A stretch of DNA of 64,000 nucleotides from DATBLE01 sp046732255 (lineage in GTDB: Bacteria; Actinomycetota; Thermoleophilia; Gaiellales; Gaiellaceae), in NCBI GenBank assembly GCA_046732255.1, contig JBKPMR010000018.1, forward strand, positions 1 to 64,000. The letters run 5' to 3'. A program made the translations under genes and the position numbers. The notes beneath the pieces were generated by a model. The model saw nothing but the letters and a program-made list of their open reading frames with translations. It searched no databases and was not told where the DNA came from. Shown one piece after another: positions 39,215 through 47,633 of this stretch; within the stretch, counting starts at the first letter, position 1; every line of letters begins with the position of its first letter.

Positions 39215-39760
39215 GTGAGCGAGCGAGACGACACACGGCTGCGGATCCTGATCGCGGAGGACGAGACCATCATCCGCGCCGATCTCCGCGGCCTGCTCGA
39301 GGACAACGGGATGGTCGTGTGCGGGGAGGCGCGCAACGGGCGCGAGGCGGTCGATCTCGCCCGCGACCTCGAGCCCGACCTTGCGATCCTCGACATCCGG
39401 ATGCCCGACCTGGACGGGATCGAGGTCTGCCGTCGGATCTATGCCGAGCGGCCGATCCCGGTGATCATGCTCACCGCCTTCGCCGACCGAAGCCTCGTCG
39501 AGCGGGCGCTCGCGGCCGGCGCCTTCACGTACCTGGTCAAGCCGTTCCGCGAGACGGACGTCATTCCGGCCGTGCGGGCGGCGGCGAAGCGACACGCCGA
39601 GCTGCTCGAGGCACGGCGTTGGGTGGGGAAGTCGGCGCAGACGATCTCCGTCGGAGTCCCCTCGCAGGGCGGCTACGTGTGGCCTGTCGACCTCCACCGG
39701 CACGCGGACGGGACGGTCTCCGTGTCGGTGGTGCCCGACCGCGTGGAGGGCGACGAATGA
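39215..39760 (+). CDS. Response regulator receiver protein without output ANTAR
   Basis: A 181-residue protein, GTG at 39,215 with AGGAGG seven bases before. The receiver domain (residues about 10-125) has the acidic pair in IAEDE, the phospho-acceptor aspartate in LAILDIRMPDLDG, T/S and K residues in MLTAF and LVKPFRE. The last 50 residues (WVGKSAQTISVGVPSQGGYVWPV...) do not match ANTAR or a known DNA-binding domain. It overlaps the second regulator by ATGA and looks like a duplicate that lost or replaced its output domain. Confidence 0.85.
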   Translation: MSERDDTRLRILIAEDETIIRADLRGLLEDNGMVVCGEARNGREAVDLARDLEPDLAILDIRMPDLDGIEVCRRIYAERPIPVIMLTAFADRSLVERALAAGAFTYLVKPFRETDVIPAVRAAAKRHAELLEARRWVGKSAQTISVGVPSQGGYVWPVDLHRHADGTVSVSVVPDRVEGDE

Positions 39761-40326
39761 GGGTGCTGATCGCCGAGGACGAGACTCTGATCCGGCTCGA
39801 CCTGCGGGCGATGCTCGAGACGGCGGGGTTCGAGGTCTGCGCGGAGGCGAAGACCGGTCAGGAGGCGGTCGACCTGGCGCGGCAGCTGCAGCCTGATGTC
39901 GCGATCCTCGACGTGAAGATGCCGGTGCTCGACGGGATCGAGGCGGCGCGACGGATCCTCGCGGAGCAGCCGACGCCGGTCGTGATCGTCAGCGCCTACG
40001 GCGAGGAGGAGCTCGTCCGGCGGGCGGTCGAGGTCGGGGTCTTCGGCTACCTGACGAAGCCGTTCCGCGAGAGCGATCTCGGCCCGGCGATCCGGACTGC
40101 GTGCGCCCGCCACGACGACCTCGTCGCGCTGCGCGAGGAGACGGACTCGCTCGCCGAGGCGCTCGCCGCGCGCAAGGCGATCGAGCGGGCGAAGGGACTG
40201 CTGATGGCGAAGGAAGGATTGACCGAGCAGGAGGCGTTCGGGCGTCTGCGGAGCGCGAGCCAGTCGTCGGGCCGGCCCATGCGCGTGATCGCCGAGGCGA
40301 TCACGGCGACGCTCGGCGCTGCGTAA
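39757..40326 (+). CDS. Response regulator with ANTAR RNA-binding domain
   Basis: A 189-residue protein. Receiver domain 1-120 with IAEDE, VAILDVKMPVLDG, VSAYG and LTKPFRE; then a coiled-coil linker (REETDSLAEALAARKAIERAKG) and ANTAR domain (KGLLMAKEGLTEQEAFGRLRSAS) at about 130-188. ANTAR proteins prevent transcription termination by binding RNA hairpins. It is most similar to its operon partner in the receiver. The leader terminator upstream of the pair is a natural candidate target. Confidence 0.92.
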   Translation: MRVLIAEDETLIRLDLRAMLETAGFEVCAEAKTGQEAVDLARQLQPDVAILDVKMPVLDGIEAARRILAEQPTPVVIVSAYGEEELVRRAVEVGVFGYLTKPFRESDLGPAIRTACARHDDLVALREETDSLAEALAARKAIERAKGLLMAKEGLTEQEAFGRLRSASQSSGRPMRVIAEAITATLGAA

Positions 40327-40444
40327 GTTGATCGCAGAGCGGCCGGGCCAAGCCCGTCCGCGCGCTCGCGCTCCGCGCCGGGACGGCCAAGGCCAGGAGT
40401 TGCCGGGTTGGAGTGCCGCCCCAGCACGGACTCTGACACGCCAA

Positions 40445-41380
40445 TCATCCGGGCGTCGGGAAGCGGACGTGCATGTGGTTCTCGTGGTTCGGATACGGGA
40501 CGACGACGCCGCTCTCGCCGCGGAGCTCGGTCGAGTAGCCGACGAAGACGACCTTGGCGCCTTCGGCGACGAAGCGGTCGAGGAGGTCCTGCGCGAGACG
40601 GCGGTCGACTTGGTGGGCGGAGGTCGGCGCAGTCGCCCGCCGATCGAGCCGCGGGTAGTAGATGTCAACGTCGAGCCCGTTCTGGTGGGAGACGTGCTCG
40701 TCCATCCTCCCGCCGTGGCGGAGGCTGATGTCGCCGACGACGACCCGCGGCGCGCCCGGGTGGGCAGCGCGGTATCCGGACAACGCGGAGAGGATCGCCC
40801 GGATGGTGCGCTCGTGACCGTACAGCCGGTCGGGCAGGTTCGGGCTCGAGTCCGTGGCCGGATCCCACGTGACCCAGTTCGGCCCCTCCTGGGGAAGCTG
40901 GGTGCCGTCGATCAACCGGCCGGCGTACTGGAGGCCGACCGACGTTGCGTGATGCCACTTCACCCGCACAGGCTCCATCGCCGGCTGCGCTACTCGGGCG
41001 TGGACCTTGGGCGGGGGCTTCGGCGTCCTTTCGGGCAGGCGGAAGCCGAAGTCGTCGAGCCCGAACGTCAGGCTCGGCGGGTCTTCGAGGACGGGAGCGG
41101 CGTCCTGTTCTCCGCTGCGGTGGCCGAATGCCGCGATCGGGAGCGTCGTGGCCGACCCGACGACGAGCGCGAGCGCCGGCACCGCACGCGTCGCGAGTCG
41201 ACGCCTCCGCGCGGCCCTGGCTTGGAGCCGTCGTCGTCGCGAGGCGTCGAGGCCAGTCTCGGCAGGCCCGAAGTGCGGAAGCTCCCATGCCCCGGCTGCA
41301 CCGGCCACCGCGAGCGCCTGCTGCTCCCGGAACCAGAGCACGTCGGCATCCAGCCACACCTCGCCGATCCGCCACGTCAT
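40445..41380 (-). CDS. Penicillin-insensitive murein endopeptidase-like protein (M74 family)
   Basis: A 311-residue protein. An N-terminal cytosolic stretch of about 60 residues, basic at its end, is followed by one membrane helix (AVPALALVVGSATTLPIAAF); the C-terminal half carries MepA-like zinc ligands: SHQNGLDVDIYYPR and NHENHMHVRFPTP, with HGGRMDE before. M74 enzymes cut peptide cross-links in the wall. The long cytosolic N-terminus, reading WELPHFGPAETGLDASRRRR, is not part of MepA. Confidence 0.82.
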   Translation of the reverse strand: MTWRIGEVWLDADVLWFREQQALAVAGAAGAWELPHFGPAETGLDASRRRRLQARAARRRRLATRAVPALALVVGSATTLPIAAFGHRSGEQDAAPVLEDPPSLTFGLDDFGFRLPERTPKPPPKVHARVAQPAMEPVRVKWHHATSVGLQYAGRLIDGTQLPQEGPNWVTWDPATDSSPNLPDRLYGHERTIRAILSALSGYRAAHPGAPRVVVGDISLRHGGRMDEHVSHQNGLDVDIYYPRLDRRATAPTSAHQVDRRLAQDLLDRFVAEGAKVVFVGYSTELRGESGVVVPYPNHENHMHVRFPTPG

Positions 41381-41422
41381 GCCCGATGTCCTTCGCGTGA
41401 GGCGCAGCGTGTCCTTCGGCTA

Positions 41423-41450
41423 GGGACTGTCGCCGCGGAGACAGTCCCTT
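41423..41450. repeat. AGGGACTGTC hairpin
   Basis: AGGGACTGTC-gccgcgga-GACAGTCCCT, perfect 10-base arms directly against the stop codon of the ABC ATPase gene at 41,451. Likely works as the operon terminator. Same core as elements in ddl and at 48,801. Confidence 0.8.
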
Positions 41451-42662
41451 CTACCAGATCGAGACTTCGGTCTCCGGATCGAAGAAGTGGAGGCGCTCGG
41501 CGTCGAGGGCGACGCGCAGCCGCCCCCCGGTACGCGCGCTCGAACGTGGGCTGAGACGCGCCGTGATTATCGCCTCGCCCTCCGAGTCGGCCGCCAGCAG
41601 GGTGAGCCCCGCGGCGTCCTCCGGTCCGGCGTCGGCGCCGTGCACGGCGCGCATCGACGCGCCCACGAGCGGACGAGCATCCACCGCGAAATGCGCGATC
41701 AGCTCGGCGCCCATCGCCTCCGCGAGCGCGACGTCGATCTCGAGGCTCGAGCCGTTCGCCGACGGGGCGAAGGCTGCGTCCTCGATGTCTTCGGGCCGGA
41801 GGCCTGCGATCACGGGCTTGCCGGCATAGCCGCGGAGGGACGGTCGCGCTGCCAGCAGGCTGTCCGGGACGCGCAGGCTCGCCGGCCCGAAGTCGGCGTA
41901 CAGCCCACCGTCCCGTTCGGTGAGCTGCGAATGCACGAGATTCATCGCCGGCGAGCCGATGAAGCCGGCGACGAAGAGATTGATCGGATGGTCGTACAGC
42001 CGCTGCGGGCTGTCGACCTGCTGGAGCCGCCCCTCGCGCATGACCGCCACCCGGTCGCCCATCGTCATCGCCTCGGTCTGGTCGTGCGTGACGTAGAGGG
42101 TGGTCGTCCGGAGACGCTGGTGGAGCGTCGCCAGGTAGGCCCGCATCTCCACGCGGAGCTTGGCATCCAGGTTCGAGAGCGGCTCGTCCATCAGGAAGGC
42201 GTCGGGCTCGCGGACGATCGCGCGGCCCATCGCCACGCGCTGGCGCTGCCCGCCGGACAGCTGCGCGGGCTTCCGCTTGAGCAGGTCGTCGATGCCGAGC
42301 ATGGTCGCGGCGGACTTGACCCGCGGCTCGATCTCCCGTTTGCGGAAGCCGTGGAGCTTGAGGCCGAAGGCCATGTTCTCGTACACGGTCATGTGCGGGT
42401 AGAGCGCGTAGCTCTGGAACACCATCGCGATGTTGCGGTCCATCGGCGGCACGTCGTTGACCAGCTCGTCGCCGATCCACACCTCGCCGCTCGTCGCCTG
42501 CTCGAGGCCGGCCGCGATCCGGAGCACCGTCGTCTTGCCGGAGCCCGACGGCCCGACGAGGACCATGAACTCGCCGTCCGCGATCTCGAGGTCGAGCGTG
42601 TCGACGGCCTGCGTCCCGCCGGGGAAGGACTTCGTCAGCTCGCGGAAGTCGATCCTCGCCAT
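41451..42662 (-). CDS. ABC transporter ATP-binding protein (MalK/MsmX/UgpC type)
   Basis: A 403-residue sugar-importer ATPase. Walker A GPSGSGKTTVLR, Q-loop VFQSYALYPHM, signature LSGGQRQRVAMGRA, Walker B FLMDEPLSNLD and the switch histidine in YVTHDQTEAM. The C-terminal 160 residues form the OB-fold (TOBE) regulatory domain (AVMREGRLQQV, NLFVAGFIGSPAMN, GLRPEDIED). It follows the beta-glucosidase by three bases and completes the transporter with the two permeases and the binding protein. Confidence 0.94.
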   Translation of the reverse strand: MARIDFRELTKSFPGGTQAVDTLDLEIADGEFMVLVGPSGSGKTTVLRIAAGLEQATSGEVWIGDELVNDVPPMDRNIAMVFQSYALYPHMTVYENMAFGLKLHGFRKREIEPRVKSAATMLGIDDLLKRKPAQLSGGQRQRVAMGRAIVREPDAFLMDEPLSNLDAKLRVEMRAYLATLHQRLRTTTLYVTHDQTEAMTMGDRVAVMREGRLQQVDSPQRLYDHPINLFVAGFIGSPAMNLVHSQLTERDGGLYADFGPASLRVPDSLLAARPSLRGYAGKPVIAGLRPEDIEDAAFAPSANGSSLEIDVALAEAMGAELIAHFAVDARPLVGASMRAVHGADAGPEDAAGLTLLAADSEGEAIITARLSPRSSARTGGRLRVALDAERLHFFDPETEVSIW

Positions 42663-42665
42663 CGC

Positions 42666-44000
42666 TCACTCCCTTCCGTTCGACGAAGCGATCAGATCCC
42701 TGTACCACAGCGCGCTCCGCTTCGGGATGCGGCGCTGGGTGGGGAAGTCCACGAACACGATGCCGAACCGCTTCTCGTACCCCCACTCCCACTCGAAGTT
42801 GTCGAGCAGCGACCAGACGTAGTAGCCGCGGACGTCGACGCCCTGGGCCTTCGCCCGCTCGACGGCGGCGATGTGCTCGCGGAGGTACGCGACGCGAGAG
42901 GGATCCTCGACCACGCCGCCACCGTCGAGGACGTCGTCGAAGGCGGCGCCGTTCTCCGTGATCAGCAGCGGGAGCCGGCCGTAGTCGCCCTGCACCCGGA
43001 CCAGGAGGTCGGTGAGGTACTCGGGCGCGATCGGCCAGCCCATCGACGTCTGCTCGAGGTCGGGTGGGGAGTCGGCGACGTCCAGCCCGCCGTCGTCGAC
43101 CGCCGAGGCCCAGTTCGGGCGGTAGAAGTTGATCCCGAGGAAGTCGAGCGGCTGCGCGATCGTCTCGAGATCGCCGTCCTGGATCGCGTCCAGGGCGCCG
43201 AAGCGGCTCTCGTAGAACGCGACCATGTCCTCCGGGTACGAGGCGCGGAAGATCGGGTCGAGGAACCAACGGTTGTGGTGTCCGTCGAGCCGGCGCGCGG
43301 CCTCGCGGTCGGCGTCCGAGTCGGTGGCGGGGATCGCGACGGTCAGGTCGAGCGTGATCCCGATCTCTCCGTCGCGGCCCGCCTTGCGGAACGTCTCGAC
43401 GGCCGAGCCGTGGGCGAGCAGCGAGTGGTGAGCGGCCCGAAGGGCGGTCGGCCAGTCGCGGACGCCGGGTGCCTTGATGCCGTCGGCGTAGCCGAGGATC
43501 GACGTCACCCACGGCTCGTTGTGCGTGATCCAGGCCGGGACAACGTCCCCGAGTCCGGCGAAGACGATCGCCGCGTACTCGGCGAACCGGTCGACCACCT
43601 CGCGCGAGCCCCAGCCGCCCTCGTCCTGGAGCGCCTGCGGCAGGTCCCAGTGGTAGAGCGTGGCCAGTGGGCGGATGCCACGCTCCAGGAGGCCCTCGAC
43701 GAGCGAACGGTAGAAGTCGAGCCCGCGCCGGTTCGCGGGGCCGCGGCCGTTCGGCTGGATCCGGGGCCACGAGATCGAGAACCGGTAACCCTCGATTCCC
43801 AGCGACCGCATCAGGTCGAGGTCGTCCGGCCACCGGTAGTAGTGCTCGCAGGCCGGATCGCCCGTGTCGCCGTGAGCGACGTTGCCCTCGACGGAGGCAA
43901 AGCGGTCCCAGATCGACTCCCCGCGCCCGTCGGCTGTCGTCGCGCCCTCGATCTGGAAGGCGGCAGTCGCCGCACCCCAAACGAACTCACGTGCGCTCAT
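42666..44000 (-). CDS. Beta-glucosidase, glycoside hydrolase family 1
   Basis: A 444-residue cytosolic GH1 enzyme. The N-terminal block FVWGAATAAFQIEGA is the family signature. The acid/base glutamate is E162 in THNEPW, and the nucleophile is E349 in LLITENGAAF. The aglycone-region string SLLDNFEWEWGYEKRFG is also typical. No signal peptide, so it hydrolyses imported beta-glucosides (for example cellobiose) inside the cell. The ATG at 44,000 is preferred because the longer frame runs into the composite repeat. Confidence 0.94.
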   Translation of the reverse strand: MSAREFVWGAATAAFQIEGATTADGRGESIWDRFASVEGNVAHGDTGDPACEHYYRWPDDLDLMRSLGIEGYRFSISWPRIQPNGRGPANRRGLDFYRSLVEGLLERGIRPLATLYHWDLPQALQDEGGWGSREVVDRFAEYAAIVFAGLGDVVPAWITHNEPWVTSILGYADGIKAPGVRDWPTALRAAHHSLLAHGSAVETFRKAGRDGEIGITLDLTVAIPATDSDADREAARRLDGHHNRWFLDPIFRASYPEDMVAFYESRFGALDAIQDGDLETIAQPLDFLGINFYRPNWASAVDDGGLDVADSPPDLEQTSMGWPIAPEYLTDLLVRVQGDYGRLPLLITENGAAFDDVLDGGGVVEDPSRVAYLREHIAAVERAKAQGVDVRGYYVWSLLDNFEWEWGYEKRFGIVFVDFPTQRRIPKRSALWYRDLIASSNGRE

Positions 44001-44025
44001 TGGTTGCTCTCCCGTCTGCAAGGGG

Positions 44026-44180
44026 TTTTTCGTCGCCGCGACCGACATGGCGGGCGCGGCCCAGCGACGGCTGCTGTGAAATCGACGCGAACGCCGCTGG
44101 CGGAGCCAGCGGCGGAGCTCGGAAGGGGGCTCACGGGGGAAACCGGCCGTTTCCCCCGTGAAGCGAGCCGAAGGCGAGCG
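44026..44180 (+). repeat. Composite dispersed repeat, copy C
   Basis: Module 1 CGCCGCGACCGACATGGCGG, then hairpin CCGCTGGC-gga-GCCAGCGG, then module 3 GGCTCACGGGGGAAACCGGC with complement and ending GAGCCGAAGGCGAGCG, four bases before the permease stop codon. Compared with copy A the middle hairpin changes a C-G pair to T-A while keeping pairing. Lies between the permease and beta-glucosidase genes. Confidence 0.88.
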
Positions 44181-44184
44181 ATGT

Positions 44185-45081
44185 TCATCCTTTGACGGCT
44201 CCTTTCATGATCCCGCCGATGATCTGGCGGCCGAGGACCAGGAAGATCGCGAGCAGCGGGAGGATCGAGACGAACGTGCCTGCGAAGACGAGCGAGTAGT
44301 CCTCGACGTACCCGCTCTGCAGGGTCGAGACCGCGACCTGCACGGTCGGGTTCTGGGGGGTGAGGACGACCAGCGGCCAGAAGAAGTCGTTCCACGCGTT
44401 CATGAACGTGAGCAGGCCGAGCACCGCCGCCGCCGGCCGGACGGCGGGCAGCACGACGTGCCAGAACACCCGGAACGTGTGGCAGCCGTCGACGCGGGAC
44501 GCATCGATCAGCTCGTCGGGGACCGCCGAGACGATGTACTGCCGCATCAGAAAGACCCCGAAGGCGGAGACGAGCGAGGGTGCGATCACAGCCTGCAGGT
44601 GGTTGATCCAGTGCAGGTGCTTCATCTCGATGTACAGCGGGATCACGCCGAGCTGGACCGGAACGAGCAGCGTCGCGACCACGACGAGCATCAGCACCTT
44701 GTTCCCGCGGAACTTCAGCTTCGCGAAGGCGAAACCGGCCAGGCAGCTGAAGAGCACCACCGAGAAGGCAATCGCCCCGGCGACGATCGCCGAGTTGAAG
44801 AGCGCGGTCCAGAAGCTGATATTCACCTCGCCCGAGTTGAAGACGCGGCCGATGTTGTGGAACAGCTCACGCCCTGGGGTCATGACCGGCGGGTAGTCGG
44901 CGATCGCCGAGTTGTCGTGCGAGGCGACGACGACCGACCAGTAGAGCGGGAAGATCGAGAGGACCGCCACGCCGAGGAGGAAGAGGTACGTGAAGGGGCC
45001 GGCGGACTCGAAGCGCCGCGTCATCGTCCTGCGGCGCCGGCGGTTCTGGGTGGTGGCCTTGGTGGAAGCGACTGCTGCCAT
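44185..45081 (-). CDS. Carbohydrate ABC transporter permease (MalG type)
   Basis: A 298-residue inner-membrane subunit with six predicted helices. The cytosolic EAA coupling loop reads DELIDASRVDGCHTFRVFWH followed by VVLPAVRPA. A basic N-terminus (QNRRRRRTMTRR) precedes the first helix. It pairs with the MalF-type permease. Its ribosome-binding site GGAAGGGA lies in one arm of the 167-bp palindrome upstream, so its translation may be limited by that structure. Confidence 0.93.
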   Translation of the reverse strand: MAAVASTKATTQNRRRRRTMTRRFESAGPFTYLFLLGVAVLSIFPLYWSVVVASHDNSAIADYPPVMTPGRELFHNIGRVFNSGEVNISFWTALFNSAIVAGAIAFSVVLFSCLAGFAFAKLKFRGNKVLMLVVVATLLVPVQLGVIPLYIEMKHLHWINHLQAVIAPSLVSAFGVFLMRQYIVSAVPDELIDASRVDGCHTFRVFWHVVLPAVRPAAAVLGLLTFMNAWNDFFWPLVVLTPQNPTVQVAVSTLQSGYVEDYSLVFAGTFVSILPLLAIFLVLGRQIIGGIMKGAVKG

Positions 45082-45082
45082 C

Positions 45083-45249
45083 AGTGTCCCTTCCGGTGAT
45101 GGTCTCGCGTTTCTGGCGCCCGACCGGGGCCGCCAGGCAAGGACGCAGGGAGCGCCAATATCGAAACCAGATATTGGCGCGACTGAGGACGCCGCATGGC
45201 GGTTCCGGGCGCCGCCAGAAATGCCCTGACTATTGCCGGAAGGGACACT
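45083..45249. repeat. 167-bp imperfect palindrome between permease genes
   Basis: Four nested inverted repeats share one centre (45,166): AGTGTCCCTTCCGG/CCGGAAGGGACACT at the ends (45,083-45,096 and 45,236-45,249); TTTCTGGCG/CGCCAGAAA (45,110 and 45,213); CCGCCA/TGGCGG (45,130 and 45,197); and GCGCCAATATC-gaaacca-GATATTGGCGC in the middle (45,152-45,180). It occupies the entire gap, touching the upstream stop codon and ending two bases from the downstream start. Confidence 0.93.
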
Positions 45250-46211
45250 TATGACTCCGCCGACTTGATCCTGCGGGTGAGCAGGAAGTTGACGATTGCG
45301 ATCAGGACGATGATCAGGAAGAGGCACCAGGCGATCGCGGCGGCGTAGCCGAACTTGAACTGCGCGCTGCCGAACGCCTTCTCGTAGAGGTACATCGAGA
45401 CCGTCTGGTACTGGCGGCCCGATCCACCGAGCGCGCCCTGCTTGATCGGTTGGAAGAGGTAGGGCTCGGTGAAGATCTGGAGCCCGCCGATCGTCGAGAT
45501 GATGACCGTGAAGATGATCGTCGGCCGGATCATCGGCACGGTGATGTGCCAGAACTGCTTCCAGCGCCGCGCGCCGTCGATCGCCGCCGACTCGTACAGA
45601 TCGTCGGGGATCGCCTGCATCGCCGCCAGGTAGATGAGGGCGTTGAAGCCCGTCCAGCGCCACGTGACCATCACCGAGATGGCAATCCACGACGAGAGCC
45701 GGCCCGCCTCCCAGTCCACCGGGCTGATCCCGAGCCCGCCGAGCAGGTAGTTGATGAGCCCGTAGTCGCGCGAGAACAGCTGGGTGAAGATCAGCGCGAC
45801 GGCGACGAGGGAGGTCACCTGCGGGAGCAGGACGCCCATCCGGAAGAACGTCCGCCCGCGGAGCTTGGTGTTCAGCAGGTGTGCGAGCGCGAGGGCGAGC
45901 AGAAGCTGGGGGATGGTGGAGAGGGCCCAGATGCCGAGCGTGTTCTCGACCGCGTTCCAGAAGTACGAGTCGTGCAGGAGCGCGGTGTAGTTGTCCAGCC
46001 CGACGAAGTGCGTGGTCGGGTCAAGCAGGTTCCGGTCGGTCATCGACATGTACGCCGTGTAACCGAGTGGGAACAGCCCGAAGGCGCAGAAGACGAGGAA
46101 GAACGAGCCGACGTAGAGGTACGGGGAGACGAGCGCGTCGAGGCGGTGCAGGCGCCGGCGCCTGGCAACGCCCCTGCGCACTCTCGGTACCTGTTCGACT
46201 GCCTCGCTCAC
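45249..46211 (-). CDS. Carbohydrate ABC transporter permease (MalF type)
   Basis: A 320-residue permease with six or seven helices after a basic N-terminal tail. The EAA loop is DDLYESAAIDGARRWKQFWH followed by ITVPMIRPT. The first periplasmic segment is short, as in MsmF/UgpA-like proteins rather than enteric MalF. It lies between the binding protein and MalG genes. Confidence 0.93.
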   Translation of the reverse strand: MSEAVEQVPRVRRGVARRRRLHRLDALVSPYLYVGSFFLVFCAFGLFPLGYTAYMSMTDRNLLDPTTHFVGLDNYTALLHDSYFWNAVENTLGIWALSTIPQLLLALALAHLLNTKLRGRTFFRMGVLLPQVTSLVAVALIFTQLFSRDYGLINYLLGGLGISPVDWEAGRLSSWIAISVMVTWRWTGFNALIYLAAMQAIPDDLYESAAIDGARRWKQFWHITVPMIRPTIIFTVIISTIGGLQIFTEPYLFQPIKQGALGGSGRQYQTVSMYLYEKAFGSAQFKFGYAAAIAWCLFLIIVLIAIVNFLLTRRIKSAES

Positions 46212-46254
46212 CGTTCCGTCACCTCGAATGTCGCATCTTCGCTGACGCCGGCAC

Positions 46255-46282
46255 GCCGCCGGGACCTCGCGGTCCCGGCGGC
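46255..46282 (-). other. Intercistronic hairpin after the binding-protein gene
   Basis: On the minus strand GCCGCCGGGACC, loop GCGA, GGTCCCGGCGGC: a perfect 12-bp stem with a GNRA tetraloop, 13 bases after the stop. Such hairpins protect the 3' end of the abundant binding-protein mRNA or partly terminate before the permeases. Confidence 0.7.
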
Positions 46283-46295
46283 GCTTGGCGCAGGA

Positions 46296-47582
46296 CTAGC
46301 CTGCGACGTTCTTGACGTCCTTGAGAAACTGAGCCCACGACTTCGTCGGGCTCGACTTCTTCTGCTCGACGCGCTGGAAGGCGGCCGAGGCAGCGTTCTG
46401 GATGTCTCCCTGGTGAGGTCCGAGGATCTGCGGCTTCAGCCTCAGCGCCGAGGTGGCGAAGATCTGCCCCACGGGTGCATTGCTGAAGAACGGGTTCTTG
46501 AAGCTCTGGACGGCCTTGCTCTTCAGCAGGGCCGGCTGGCTGGGCAGGTTGCCGGTCTGCTTGAAGACGTAGGCCTCGGAGGCGGGCGAGGTCAGGAACT
46601 TGATCAGATCGGCTGCCTCGTCCTGGTGCGACGACTGCTTCGGAACGGCGAGGAACGAGCCGCCCCAGTTCCCGCCCGTTCCGGGCGTGGCGGCGATATC
46701 CCACTTGCCCTTCGTCTTCGGCGCCTGGCCCTGGATGTAGCCCATCATCCACGCGGGGCAGGTCACGGTCGCGAACAGGCCCTTCTTGTAGCCGGTGTTC
46801 CAGTTCTGGCTGAACGCTGCCAGACCGGCATCCTCACCGGCCTGCTGGCCCGAGATCACCAGGTTCCAGGCCGCCTTCACGGCCGGGTTCGACGCCACGA
46901 TCACCTTGCCCTCGGCGCTGTAGTACGCCGGGTTCAGCTGGCCGACCATCGCGTTGTAGACGTTCGAGCCCGAGTCGAAGAAGAACGTGCCCTTCGGGGC
47001 CTTCGCCTGGTAGCGCTTGCCGGTGTTGATGTAGGCCTGCCACGTGGGCCACAGCTTGGAGACCGCCACGCGGTTGGTCGGGAGGCCGGCCTTCGCGAAC
47101 AAGTCCTTCCGGTAGCAGATCGCGAGGCTGCCGACGTCCGTGCCGAGGCCGACGACCACGCCGCCCTTGCCGACCGCCTGCTGGTACTTCCAGGGGAGCC
47201 AGCGGCTCTTGATCGCATCGGCCCCGTACTTGCGTAGGTCGACGAAGTTCTGCGGCTGGGCCGTGAACTGCGGGATGAAGCCGACCTCGATCGCCTCGAC
47301 GTCGGCCGCACCTGCGCCCGTCGCGATGTGCTGCGCGAGCTGGGTGTGGTGCGTCCCGTAGTCCTGGATCGCCTCCTTGATCGTCACGCCCGGGTGCGCG
47401 GCCTCGTACTGCTTGTAGAGGTCGTGGTATCCGAAGTCGCCGAACAGGCTGACGTTGAGAGTGACGTCGTCGTGCGATCGTGCCGACGCCGTGGTGGCGA
47501 CGAGCCCGACCGCGACGGCGGCGGTAACTCCTCCGACGATGGCGAGCACCTTCCAGCGTCGCCCGGTCTGCATCCATTTCAC
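46296..47582 (-). CDS. Sugar ABC transporter solute-binding protein (family 1)
   Basis: A 428-residue secreted protein with a signal peptide of about 35 residues (hydrophobic VLAIVGGVTAAVAVGLVA) but no lipobox cysteine. Family-1 features: LNVSLFGDFGYHDLYKQYEA, the PGVTIKEAIQDYG strand, and EAADLIKFLTSPASEAYV near residue 330. Ligand unresolved; the linked GH1 enzyme points to a beta-linked oligosaccharide. GTG 47,582 is used because GAGGAGGGAG lies upstream at the right distance; ATG 47,573 is possible. Confidence 0.9.
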   Translation of the reverse strand: MKWMQTGRRWKVLAIVGGVTAAVAVGLVATTASARSHDDVTLNVSLFGDFGYHDLYKQYEAAHPGVTIKEAIQDYGTHHTQLAQHIATGAGAADVEAIEVGFIPQFTAQPQNFVDLRKYGADAIKSRWLPWKYQQAVGKGGVVVGLGTDVGSLAICYRKDLFAKAGLPTNRVAVSKLWPTWQAYINTGKRYQAKAPKGTFFFDSGSNVYNAMVGQLNPAYYSAEGKVIVASNPAVKAAWNLVISGQQAGEDAGLAAFSQNWNTGYKKGLFATVTCPAWMMGYIQGQAPKTKGKWDIAATPGTGGNWGGSFLAVPKQSSHQDEAADLIKFLTSPASEAYVFKQTGNLPSQPALLKSKAVQSFKNPFFSNAPVGQIFATSALRLKPQILGPHQGDIQNAASAAFQRVEQKKSSPTKSWAQFLKDVKNVAG

Positions 47583-47600
47583 TTGCTACTCCCTCCTCTC

Positions 47601-47610
47601 GAAACGTTTC
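47601..47610. promoter_or_regulatory. LacI-family operator upstream of the sugar operon
   Basis: GAAACGTTTC, a perfect palindrome with the central CG typical of LacI-family sites. It lies 19 bases before the binding-protein start and just after the regulator gene; similar sites lie upstream of the regulator itself. Confidence 0.8.
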
Positions 47611-47633
47611 CGTACGCGGTACTGCCGAAGGGG

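Noticed and set aside
41487..44195. Open plus-strand frame of about 900 codons opposite the ABC ATPase and beta-glucosidase
   Set aside because: No recognisable motif; the opposite strand encodes complete, motif-bearing proteins.
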